From Myxococcales bacterium (GTDB lineage: Bacteria > Myxococcota_A > Polyangia > Haliangiales > Haliangiaceae): DNA of 64,000 nt. Positions 17,101-25,204 of this stretch are shown here, one piece after another. The number at the start of each line of letters is the position of its first letter. Within the stretch, counting starts at the first letter, position 1. A program made the position numbers and the translations under genes. The stretch is from NCBI GenBank assembly GCA_947483555.1, contig CANKMW010000006.1, positions 88,711 to 152,710 of the forward strand. The letters run 5' to 3'. Under the pieces are notes generated by a model, which worked only from the letters and a program-made list of their open reading frames with translations, was not told the DNA's origin and searched no databases.

Positions 17101-17246
17101 ACCGCGACCGTGCGGCCGAGCGCGATCTGGTCGGCCTTGTAGACCGAGCCGGAGCCGCCGATGCCGATGCAGGCGCGCAAGCGGAACTTGTCGTCGAGGA
17201 TCCGCCCGACGAGGCGCTGCGCACGCGCGAGGTCATCAACAGCCAT
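14154..17246 (-). CDS. Ser/Thr kinase fused to zinc ribbon, AAA-type ATPase and TPR-like region
   Basis: 1030 residues. The kinase domain is at about 15-285 (GIGGSGSVYKADQ, VAVKIL, HADLKCDNI, DFGIARL, GTPEYMAPE). The catalytic loop reads HAD instead of HRD, so this is a non-RD kinase. A zinc ribbon follows near 310 (CPSCG ... CPECG), then a Pro/Ala linker, a P-loop ATPase (GDTGAGRTAL near 385) of the large STAND/AAA class, and a long Ala-rich helical region resembling TPRs. No membrane span is visible, so it is probably cytoplasmic. Such kinase-ATPase-TPR fusions are typical of myxobacterial signalling. Start at ATG 17246; the open frame upstream overlaps the thiolase and has no coding character. 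Confidence 0.9.
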   Translation of the reverse strand: MAVDDLARAQRLVGRILDDKFRLRACIGIGGSGSVYKADQIALGRTVAVKILSEELTKDPRLVKRFHDEALAASRLNHPNTVSVIDYGQTPDGLLYIVMEYLRGPTLTHLLSREHPLPVARVLGVVSQVLAGIEEAHLAGVVHADLKCDNIVVDQRRTGQDQVKVVDFGIARLVNVPRDGDDRNICGTPEYMAPEIITGAAPSFASDLYAVGIVLYELLVGQTPFVGGGAVDILTRQLKQDPPLLALAVRHLPPGLQPLMSRALAKKPADRFADAAEMRDAIDELVGHAVTTSKFSPLSDEVGCPSCGDRSSVRFRFCPECGHPRQPEVVPTALTAPAVPAVPATGMIAPAAAEMFPLPLVGRDAALDAVCAFLAGTTVAPALLIVGDTGAGRTALLHEAYGRVADAAGVTIYQADADPNGVGATLYPLRALVATILELPPLCARDDLDAAALARGMSARDVPGLAELFGHPSELSELEPPTRRREIVASASRTLAAEALRGPTAIVFEDADRYDLPSLEMVRRMVERRVGDARMVVVLDEDHARTWPADCVRVVLEPLDADDLAFIITQLARAGHAGLPTVVQLTEMTDGAPVHVEHLLRFLAEGGDVEQAPAALPDLIAARLDTLPQKTLVACQAVAVFGREAPLDAVGRISALGDGCDAALATAARQGLVRIEGDTVQFPSGLVRDVVYGATPAHVRRQLHVGAIDELVAMGAPAAVLGAHHEAAGHRAPAVTHLTAAGDLAARQLDDSGSAHFYQRALVAARHALTAGDLPSAMLVTISIKLAEALRLTGELALARGVLHEAETWGDQGARLTALLLRASGQLAATESEPSAAIPHLQRAVGAAIASGDGELIADTYLDLAAVLIRIGKVAAAGRELEEAMDMVTLGEGGSSTRGPRNLWRLTLKLAQLAVSADDLPRAVEFGEMTLAQAQRVNARAGAARTQSLLAGCHERLGHHLLAEQHRRAAVEELRRMGDRRGTAELLLYGTSPGRTLMRISPEVLREARELAQEVGWTEGAERARAANDR

Positions 17247-17259
17247 TGGGAGGGAGGGC

Positions 17260-17285
17260 GGTGGTCGATCCGAGGATCGACCACC
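17260..17285. promoter_or_regulatory. perfect 12-bp inverted repeat before the kinase start
   Basis: GGTGGTCGATCC at 17260-17271 and GGATCGACCACC at 17274-17285 are exact reverse complements around a 2-base centre. The site lies 14 bases upstream of the kinase ATG (minus strand) and about 100 bases after the thiolase stop. The very short centre favours a protein operator over a terminator hairpin; no T-run follows. Confidence 0.5.
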
Positions 17286-17382
17286 CGACCGGGTGTACTC
17301 CGATAGTCGTGCGGTTGGGCGCCAAGGTTGCGGAGATCGTGATGGTCCGACCGCCGGTGAAGCAGCCGTCGTTGGCCCGCCG

Positions 17383-18591
<1,209 letters not shown>

Positions 18592-18651
18592 GGCGCCGAC
18601 CATACCGTCAAAAAGTTGGTCGCCGCCAGCGACGCGCCTAGCGTCGAGGCC

Positions 18652-19023
18652 ATGCAGACCGCCAAGGAGCTGTCGTGGTTCGCGATCCGACAACCGACCG
18701 TGGTCCGCTTCCTGGAGCGGCGGCTGTGGGCACCCGATGGTGACGCCTTCGCGGTCGCGCTCGACGCGTCGTGCCGACTGCACGCGGCGATGAGCGTCAG
18801 CGACGGGATCGAGCCGCCGCGGGTCCACGACCGGCTGCTGCGAGATGGCCTCGACATGACGCCGCCGGTCAGCTTGACGGGCTGGATCGGCGAGCTGATC
18901 GCCGAGGCTCCGGTCGTGCTCACCGGGACCGAAGAGCAGGAGGTCACCCGAACCGTGACCGCGATCGCGTGGGCGCTGACCGCGATCCGCTCCGCCGACG
19001 TCGGCGACGCCGTCCTGCGCTGA
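18652..19023 (+). CDS. hypothetical protein
   Basis: 123 residues, no recognised domain, no signal peptide or membrane span. The most distinctive parts are ELSWFAIRQPTVVRFLERR at the N-terminus and LTGWIGELIAEAP in the middle; the protein looks small, cytoplasmic and alpha/beta. Divergent from the thiolase with 60 bases between the starts. Codon usage is like the neighbours, and the reading frame fills the gap between thiolase and amidase. It is followed directly by a CCCGAG repeat. Confidence 0.6.
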   Translation: MQTAKELSWFAIRQPTVVRFLERRLWAPDGDAFAVALDASCRLHAAMSVSDGIEPPRVHDRLLRDGLDMTPPVSLTGWIGELIAEAPVVLTGTEEQEVTRTVTAIAWALTAIRSADVGDAVLR

Positions 19024-19058
<35 letters not shown>

Positions 19059-19097
19059 CTCTCACTCCGACTCCCGTGCCCGTCGGTTCCGGGTACC

Positions 19098-21722
19098 ATG
19101 GTCGCGATGCGCGGGCGTCTCGCTCTCCTTCTCGCGACCGCCTTCGCCGTCACCGTTGGCAGCGCGAAGGCCGATGGGCAACTCGAAGATCCCGGCATCG
19201 CCACCCGGGCCGGTCCGCCCCCGACCCGGGGCGGTGAATCGCGGCTGCGCACCGGGCCGCGGGTGCCGTTCCTGCGCCGGGGCGCCGCCGCCGCGGCCTC
19301 CGCAGCCTTCGATCCCGCCGCCGCCGAGCCCGGCGCGCTCGCCGGCAAGACCGTGTACGTCTCGGCCGGGCACGGCTGGGTCTGGGACGCCAGCCTCGGT
19401 CGCTGGCGGACGCAGCGCGGCAACACCCACGCCCTGGTCGAGGACTTCATCTCGACCGAGGCCTTATCGCAGCACCTGATCCCGTTGCTGCACGACCTGG
19501 GTGCCTACGTGGTGCCGGTCCGCGAGGCCGACCTCGCGACCGAGCTGCTGCTCGTCGATGACGACGCGGCCGCCGTTGCCGCGGGCGCCAGTCCACTGGC
19601 CGCGGGCTTCGCCACGCCGATCCTGCCGCTGACCGGCGCCGCCAACCCGTTCGCGGCCGGCGGCTCGCGGGTCGCCGCCGCCACCGTCGAGGCCAGCGCG
19701 GTCGCGACCTGGACCTTCACGCCGGCCGCCGACGTCGAGGCGTTCGTCTACCTGTCGTGGGTGCAGGCCGCCGATCGCGCCGCCGACGCCCACTACGTCA
19801 TCCACCACGCCGGCGGCGACAGCCACGTCCGCGTCGACCAGCGCCGCCACGGCTCGACCTGGGTGCTGATCGGTCAGTACCGCTTCGTCGTCGCCGATCC
19901 GCCCGCGCGGCGCTCGATCGAGCTGCTCGCCGACTCGGCCACGCCGGGCGCAACGCTCTCGATCGACGCCGTCCGGGCCGGCGGTGGCATGGGGCGGATC
20001 GATCGCGGCCAGGGCCCGAGCGGTCGGCCGGCGTTCGAGGACGCGTCCCGCTACGCCGCGCAGTGGAACGGCGCGCCCGCGACGGTGTGGGACTACGCCA
20101 CCGATGACGGCAGCGACGACGTCGGCACCCGCTCGCGCTTCTCGGCCTGGGATCACGAGGCCGGCGAGGACGCGGTCTATGTCGCCTGGCACACCAACGC
20201 GCCGACGCCGGCACGCGGCACGTCGTCGTTCGCGTACGGGCCGAGCGCCTACGGACCGCTGTCGGAGTTCAGCGGCGTCGCCGGCTCGCTCGAGCTGATG
20301 GACGCCATCCACCGCGAGCTGATCGCCGATCTCCGGGCGGCGTGGGATCCGGCGTGGCAGGACCGCGCTCAGCACACCGCCTACTTCGGCGAGGTCAACC
20401 CGAGCCACAACCCGGAGATGCCGGCGACCCTGATCGAGGTCGCCTTTCACGACACCGCCGCCGATGCCGACGCCCTCCGCGAGCCGGCCTTCCGGCACCT
20501 GGCGGCGCGGGCGATCGCGCACGGCATCGCGCGTTACTTCGCGCGCCGCGACGGTGCCGCGCTGACCTTGCCGCCGGGCCCGCCGACCGCCGTCCGCGCC
20601 CGCTGGCGCGACGGCGCGCTCGAGCTGGCGTGGGCGCCGCCGGCCGCGGATCCCGCCGGTGGCGATGCGCCCGAGCACTACACCGTGCACCTGTCGCCCG
20701 ACGGCCGTGGCTTCGACGATGGTCGGATCGTCGACGGTCTGACGACGACGCTCACCGCCGCCACCCTCGGGCCGGCCCGCCTGGCCCGCGTGGTCGCGCA
20801 CAACGCCGGCGGCCGCTCGCGACCGTCGCCGGTGGTCGGCGCCGATGGCCACGGCGCCACGCCCGACGTGCTGGTGGTCGCCGGCTTCACGCGGCTCGAC
20901 GGTTCGATGTTGTTCCACGAAGATCTGGCCAGCCGCAGCCTGGGCACGGTCGATCGCGGCTTCGAGGCCCGCATCAACGACGGCAGTCACGGCGCGCGGG
21001 TCGGGCTGGCGCTGGCCGACGCTGGCTACGGCTACGCGATCGCCGCGGTCGACGCCGTGCGCGCGGGCGCGGTGCCGCTCGCCGACTACCGTGCCGTGGT
21101 CTGGCTCGCCGGCGAGGAGCCGGCGCCGCTCACCGCCGAGGACCGCGCCGCCTTGACCGTGTTCCTCGATGGCGGCGGGGCGCTCGTCCTCACCGGGGCC
21201 GACGCCGCGCGCGGCCTGGCCACCGACGCGCCGGCGTTCCTGGCCGGGCTCGGCGCCGGCCTGGTCGCCGACGACGCCGACACCTACGCCCTGACCGGCG
21301 CCGCCGCGCTGGCGGGCGAGACCTTCACCTTCGACGACACCGGGCCCGGCGGCTACGACGTCGACGCGCCCGACGTGCTGGTCGCGGCTGGCGCCGCCAC
21401 CTCGCTGCTGACCTACCGCGACGGCGGCGTCGCCGCGCTGGTCCAGGCCGCGCCCTGGCGTGCGGCGGTGTTCGGCTTCCCGGTCGATCCGGTGCCGACC
21501 ACGGCGGCCCGCGCCCGCATTCTCGGCGCCGCGCTGGCCGCGGTCGGGGTCGAGCCCGAGCCCGACGCCGGGACCGAGCCCGGTGGTTGCTGCACCGCTG
21601 GCGGCGGCGATCCGCGCGGTCTTGGCCTGCTGGCCGCGGTCACGGCGCTCGCGATCGGTCGCTCGCGCCGCCGATCGCGCCGCCCGCCGGGCGGCCCTTC
21701 GACAGGCTCAGGACAGGCTTGA
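19098..21722 (+). CDS. N-acetylmuramoyl-L-alanine amidase (Amidase_3) with MYXO-CTERM-like tail
   Basis: 874 residues from ATG 19098 (ATG 19107 is equally possible). A signal peptide (RLALLLATAFAVTVGSAKA) is followed by the split zinc amidase domain: YVSAGHGWVWD near 90 gives the first His and NPEMPATLIEVAFHD near 445 gives the catalytic Glu. Between these halves sits an insertion of about 220 residues resembling a golvesin/xly-type carbohydrate-binding domain. A fibronectin-III-like segment (about 495-580) and a Rossmann-like C-terminal domain follow. The tail has GGCC, a short hydrophobic span and an RRRSRRPP stretch, a MYXO-CTERM pattern. The last eight codons and the stop come from a dispersed repeat (21695-21718). 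Confidence 0.87.
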   Translation: MVAMRGRLALLLATAFAVTVGSAKADGQLEDPGIATRAGPPPTRGGESRLRTGPRVPFLRRGAAAAASAAFDPAAAEPGALAGKTVYVSAGHGWVWDASLGRWRTQRGNTHALVEDFISTEALSQHLIPLLHDLGAYVVPVREADLATELLLVDDDAAAVAAGASPLAAGFATPILPLTGAANPFAAGGSRVAAATVEASAVATWTFTPAADVEAFVYLSWVQAADRAADAHYVIHHAGGDSHVRVDQRRHGSTWVLIGQYRFVVADPPARRSIELLADSATPGATLSIDAVRAGGGMGRIDRGQGPSGRPAFEDASRYAAQWNGAPATVWDYATDDGSDDVGTRSRFSAWDHEAGEDAVYVAWHTNAPTPARGTSSFAYGPSAYGPLSEFSGVAGSLELMDAIHRELIADLRAAWDPAWQDRAQHTAYFGEVNPSHNPEMPATLIEVAFHDTAADADALREPAFRHLAARAIAHGIARYFARRDGAALTLPPGPPTAVRARWRDGALELAWAPPAADPAGGDAPEHYTVHLSPDGRGFDDGRIVDGLTTTLTAATLGPARLARVVAHNAGGRSRPSPVVGADGHGATPDVLVVAGFTRLDGSMLFHEDLASRSLGTVDRGFEARINDGSHGARVGLALADAGYGYAIAAVDAVRAGAVPLADYRAVVWLAGEEPAPLTAEDRAALTVFLDGGGALVLTGADAARGLATDAPAFLAGLGAGLVADDADTYALTGAAALAGETFTFDDTGPGGYDVDAPDVLVAAGAATSLLTYRDGGVAALVQAAPWRAAVFGFPVDPVPTTAARARILGAALAAVGVEPEPDAGTEPGGCCTAGGGDPRGLGLLAAVTALAIGRSRRRSRRPPGGPSTGSGQA
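21695..21718. repeat. dispersed repeat copy that forms the 3' end of the amidase gene
   Basis: The 24 bases starting CCCTTCGACAGGCTC are the exact reverse complement of 24012-24035. The copy is read in frame by the amidase gene, giving it the terminal residues PSTGSGQA just before the stop. Confidence 0.85.
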
Positions 21723-21755
21723 CGAGCGCCCGCTGGCTCACGAACATGCGGCCCC

Positions 21756-22385
21756 ATGGCTTCCGCTGCCGCCGTTCCCGCCGATGATGTCGAACGCACG
21801 ATCATCGCGTTCACCCGCCTCGACCAGCGTGGCGACAAGAAGGCCATGAACAAGCTGGCGGCGCGGTTGCAACGCGAGCAACCGTTCTTGCTCCAGTACG
21901 CGGCCGCGACCCGCGCCGAGCACGGCGACAAGGTCGGCGAGGCGTCGGTGTTCTACGCCACGCTGGTGTGGGCGATGTTCGACCGCGGCCACGAAGGCAC
22001 GCTGCCCCGCCTCACCGCCCAGAACCTCGCCGACGCCGACGAGATCGTCACCACCGCGTTCGCCGCCGTCGAGGGCTTCGCCGAGCAGCCGGTGCACGAA
22101 CGCCTGGCGCCGGCCCTGGTCGCGGCCCAGCCCAACGTGTGCGCCAAGCTGCGCGAGCTGATCGAGGAGGATGTCCGCGAGGCCGCGATGTCCACCGAGA
22201 CCGCGGCCGTCATCTACCGGCCGACCCAGGCCGTGGTCGAGGCCTTCGATGCCGCGCTGACCGGGCGCCGCGTCGGGGCCTCCCAGGGCACGGTGGTCCA
22301 CGATCAGCCCAAGGTCGGCCGCAACGACCAGTGCCCCTGCGGCTCGGGCAAGAAGCACAAGAAGTGCCACGGCGCGGCGTCGTGA
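21756..22385 (+). CDS. SEC-C motif protein
   Basis: 209 residues. The last 22 residues carry the SEC-C zinc-binding motif ([19 protein letters not shown]) found at the end of SecA and of many stand-alone proteins. Residues 10-165 are helical, with no known fold recognised. SEC-C proteins often bind ribosomes or partner proteins, but the role here is unknown. The gene lies between the amidase and a convergent amine oxidase-like gene and has its own ATG at 21756. Confidence 0.8.
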   Translation: MASAAAVPADDVERTIIAFTRLDQRGDKKAMNKLAARLQREQPFLLQYAAATRAEHGDKVGEASVFYATLVWAMFDRGHEGTLPRLTAQNLADADEIVTTAFAAVEGFAEQPVHERLAPALVAAQPNVCAKLRELIEEDVREAAMSTETAAVIYRPTQAVVEAFDAALTGRRVGASQGTVVHDQPKVGRNDQCPCGSGKKHKKCHGAAS

Positions 22386-22431
22386 ACCACGGCACCGACG
22401 ACGGACCACGACGACGGACGACGACGGCTGA

Positions 22432-23238
22432 CTACGAGCCGAAACCGTCGAGCTTGATCCACGGCCCCGAGGTGTACGGGAACGACTGATCGAAGTGGAC
22501 GTGGGCCACGTACCACAGCGCCACGTCCTGATCCTCGAGCGGTTCGCGGCCGATGTACGCGGCCGGGAACGGGGCGGCCCCGGCGGCGGAGCGGGGCGAG
22601 AACGGCGCCCACTCGCCGTCGTGGTAGCGAACCGCGAACAGCTCGGCGTCGTCCCAGGTGTGGGGACGCAAGTTGACGACCGAGCCGGTGCCGAAGTCGA
22701 CCTGCCGCCACACGAAGCCGTGCTCGTCGGCCTCGCCGGTGTGCGGAAACCAGCCTTCCTCGGCGATGCGCTGCCAGTTGCCGTCGGCGAAGTACTCGAG
22801 CGCGTCGTGGCCGGCGCCGTCGAGGTCGAAGTCGAAGCGCCAGTGCGGGTGGTAGGTGTGCTGGTCGTGGACGCCGGAGCCGTAGATCGTGATCCACGGG
22901 CACAGGCGGCCATCGTCGTGGAAGCGCCACAGCTGCATGTAGCTGTACGGTCCGGCGACGAAGTTCGCCGACAGCTCGATGCCGCCGCGGAACGGCTGCA
23001 CGCGCACGTTGCCGGCCAGCGTGCGGGTGCCCAGCGGCACCCACCACGGGCCGCGGGTCTCGACGCCGTCGCTCGAGACGTCGATGTCGTCGCGCTGGTG
23101 ATCGACGGTGACGTAGGGCAGCGACGCCTCCCACAGCACGCGACGGCCGCGGTACTCGGCGAGGTAGATCATGATCCCGGCCGACTCGGTGAGTCGCCAG
23201 TGGAACTTCCAGTTGGCCTCGGTGATGACGTTGCTCAT
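22432..23238 (-). CDS. copper amine oxidase-like catalytic-domain protein with degenerate TPQ site
   Basis: 268 residues. The stretch around 94-120 (VAGPYSYMQLWRFHDDGRL) lines up with the family signature VGNYDYxxxWxFxxxG, where the first Tyr becomes the TPQ cofactor. Here the Tyr is kept (Tyr98) but the flanking Asn and Asp/Glu are Pro97 and Ser99. A His-rich segment (H124, H127, H130, H132) before WRFDFDLDG resembles the HxH copper ligands, and DVALWYVAHVHF near the end resembles the third-ligand region. It is much shorter than the usual catalytic domain (about 400). It starts 10 bases after the stop of the upstream gene, which looks like the N-terminal domains of the same family. Oxidase activity is doubtful. 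Confidence 0.55.
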   Translation of the reverse strand: MSNVITEANWKFHWRLTESAGIMIYLAEYRGRRVLWEASLPYVTVDHQRDDIDVSSDGVETRGPWWVPLGTRTLAGNVRVQPFRGGIELSANFVAGPYSYMQLWRFHDDGRLCPWITIYGSGVHDQHTYHPHWRFDFDLDGAGHDALEYFADGNWQRIAEEGWFPHTGEADEHGFVWRQVDFGTGSVVNLRPHTWDDAELFAVRYHDGEWAPFSPRSAAGAAPFPAAYIGREPLEDQDVALWYVAHVHFDQSFPYTSGPWIKLDGFGS

Positions 23239-23248
23239 GGGCTGGGGC

Positions 23249-23920
23249 TCACCACTGCGCCGCGGGGACGACCGCGGTGACGCTGTTTTCGAGGAGGTCC
23301 ACCACCGCGATCACCGACGGATGCCCACCCGGGCGTCCGAACACCACCGCGGCCGAGCGGCGGGCGTAGGCGACCTCGGTCTCGTCCTTGCCCCAGTAGT
23401 GCATCGCGATCAGCGGCTCGTCGCCGAGCTGGAGCTGGGTGCGCACGCGTTCGTCGATCACCGCGACCGACATCGCCACCGATTCCTCCTCGCGCGACAG
23501 CATCGGCTGCGCCTTGCTGACCTCGAGGTGGGCGACCACGCCGGCGTCGAGATCGACGCAGGCGTCGACGCAGCGATCGGCCGCGTAGTCGTAGACCACG
23601 ACCCGGGCCAGGCGGTGGCCGGCCATCCAGTGCGGCGGCTTGACCACCAGCGGCTCGGTCGCGATGACGCGGTAGCGGCCGACCTTGGCCATCCCGGTCA
23701 CGCGGCGATCTTCGGTGAGCGTGCGCACCGCGTCGGCGATCTCGCCCGGCGTCAGCGGCGCGAACAGGCCGGCGTCCGACGCCACCACGTCGATGGCGAG
23801 CGCGATCGGGGACGGGGACGGGGACGACCTGGACGGCGCCGCCTTCTTGGCCGGTGCCGGCTTGGCAGCCTTGCGCGCTGGCGCCGGCTTGGCCTTGGCC
23901 TTGGGGGGCTTCTTCGCCAT
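23249..23920 (-). CDS. copper amine oxidase N2/N3-like domain protein
   Basis: 223 residues. A Lys/Ala/Pro-rich tail (1-38, PAPARKAAKPAPAKK) is followed by about 180 residues resembling the N2 and N3 domains of copper amine oxidases: LTPGEIADAVRTL, RYRVIATEPLVVKPP, VVVYDYAADRCVDACVDL and SKAQPMLSREE appear in family order. It is followed 10 bases later, in a different frame, by the catalytic-like half (22432-23238), so the pair reproduces the domain order of one enzyme. A TATAGT box lies 7 bases before the ATG on the minus strand, suggesting a leaderless start. Identification rests on motif spacing only. Confidence 0.5.
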   Translation of the reverse strand: MAKKPPKAKAKPAPARKAAKPAPAKKAAPSRSSPSPSPIALAIDVVASDAGLFAPLTPGEIADAVRTLTEDRRVTGMAKVGRYRVIATEPLVVKPPHWMAGHRLARVVVYDYAADRCVDACVDLDAGVVAHLEVSKAQPMLSREEESVAMSVAVIDERVRTQLQLGDEPLIAMHYWGKDETEVAYARRSAAVVFGRPGGHPSVIAVVDLLENSVTAVVPAAQW

Positions 23921-24011
23921 GGCGCGGACTATACACAGGAGATCGCCGGGTTTCGGCGGCCAGGACGCAATCGGACGGTCCGTAGGTGCGACTCCCACCC
24001 CGCTCCGGACG

Positions 24012-24035
24012 GCCTGTCCTGAGCCTGTCGAAGGG
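24012..24035. repeat. dispersed repeat copy (inverse of 21695-21718)
   Basis: GCCTGTCCTGAGCC... at 24012-24035 is identical to the reverse complement of the copy at 21.7 kb. It lies in the divergent region between the amine oxidase-like genes and a lipoprotein gene. Confidence 0.85.
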
Positions 24036-24075
24036 TCCGGGTAGATCGCCGGGCCGGTTCGTCCGTCGTAGGAGC

Positions 24076-25164
24076 ATGGCGCGCTTGCTCCTCGGATCCA
24101 TCCTCTCCCTCTCTCTCCTGGGCTCCGGCTGCACGGCGGCCTATGCCGACCGGGTTGGACCCGCGCGGCCGCTGGTGCCGATCGCGGTGGCGCCCGACTC
24201 GGTCCGCTCACCGTACGCGGTCGAGATCATCGCCGATGGCGGCGAGACGCTCGACACCTTCTTCCAGAAGGGCCGCTACTACGTCCACGGTGCCAACGGC
24301 CAGCGCTACACGATCCGCGTCACCAACCCCACCGACCAGCGCATCGAGGCGGTGGTCTCGGTCGACGGCGTCGACGTGATCGACGGCGAGTCGGGTGACC
24401 TGCGCAAGCGCGGCTACGTGGTGCCGGCCCATGGCCAGGTGCTGATCGAGGGCTGGCGCACCTCGCTGTCCGAGGTCGCCTCGTTCCGCTTCTCGTCGGT
24501 CAAGGGCAGCTACGCCGGCAAGAAGGGCAAGCCCCGCAACGTGGGTGTGGTCGCGGTCGCGCTGTTCGCCGAGCAGGCGGCGCCCCAGATCATCGTCGAC
24601 GAGCCCGACTACAACTACGACGACGATGGCTACTACGGCGATGACGTCGAGGGCTACCTCGACCGCCGCCAGGCTCCCTCGGCGCCCGCCGGCACGCAGG
24701 CGCGCGAAGGTGGTGGAGGTCGCGGCCGGAGCGGCGACAAGGTCGCCGCCAAGCGGCCGGCGCCGTCACCGGACTCGGGCTCGGACTCCGCCGGCGAGGC
24801 CGCGGCGCCCACGGTCAGCGGCGGCGGCGGTGCTGGTTCCGGCGCGGTCGCCTCCCGTCCGCCGCCCGTCGACGGTCGCCGCGACGAGGACTGCTGCGCC
24901 AAGCCCGCCGAGCGCGAGCGCCTCGGCCTCGGCACCGAGTTCGGCGAGCAGCGCTACTCGGCGGCCAGCCATACCCGCTTCGAGCGCTCGAGCGAGCGGC
25001 CGGTCGCGGTCGCCGAGCTGCGCTACAACGACACCGCCGGCCTCAAGGCGCTGGGCATCCTCGTCGAGCCGCTCCCGGACGCCGACGAGCTGATGACCCG
25101 CGAGACCGCCGATCCGTTCCCCGGCGATCGCGGCTTCGCGCGCCCGCCGGCCGGAATCCGCTGA
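24076..25164 (+). CDS. lipoprotein of unknown function
   Basis: 362 residues. Signal sequence MARLLLGSILSLSLLGSGC with lipobox LGSGC. A beta-rich region (about 50-180; YAVEIIADGG, YTIRVTNPTDQRIEAVVSV) is followed by a Gly/Ser/Pro/Arg-rich linker (about 215-270) and a short C-terminal domain containing a CC pair. AGGAG lies just before the ATG at 24076; the open frame further upstream is the dispersed repeat and was not used. No family recognised; the N-terminal part resembles a surface-exposed beta sandwich. Confidence 0.7.
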   Translation: MARLLLGSILSLSLLGSGCTAAYADRVGPARPLVPIAVAPDSVRSPYAVEIIADGGETLDTFFQKGRYYVHGANGQRYTIRVTNPTDQRIEAVVSVDGVDVIDGESGDLRKRGYVVPAHGQVLIEGWRTSLSEVASFRFSSVKGSYAGKKGKPRNVGVVAVALFAEQAAPQIIVDEPDYNYDDDGYYGDDVEGYLDRRQAPSAPAGTQAREGGGGRGRSGDKVAAKRPAPSPDSGSDSAGEAAAPTVSGGGGAGSGAVASRPPPVDGRRDEDCCAKPAERERLGLGTEFGEQRYSAASHTRFERSSERPVAVAELRYNDTAGLKALGILVEPLPDADELMTRETADPFPGDRGFARPPAGIR

Positions 25165-25176
25165 GCTTCGCGTGTA

Positions 25177-25203
25177 GAGTCCCTCCAACTTCGGGAGGGA
25201 CTC
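25177..25203 (+). promoter_or_regulatory. 10-bp perfect hairpin containing the ribosome-binding site
   Basis: GAGTCCCTCC (25177-25186) and GGAGGGACTC (25194-25203) are exact reverse complements with a 7-base loop. The 3' arm contains the GGAGG ribosome site, and the ATG of the next gene begins at 25205. The stem would hide the ribosome site when folded; alternatively it is a weak terminator for the upstream gene, although no T-run follows. Confidence 0.55.
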
Positions 25204-25204
25204 C

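Noticed and set aside
18604..18620. Second Pho-box-like site (CCGTCAAAAAGTTGG) between thiolase and 18652
   Set aside because: Only one half-site resembles the 49.6-kb element and there is no tandem repeat.
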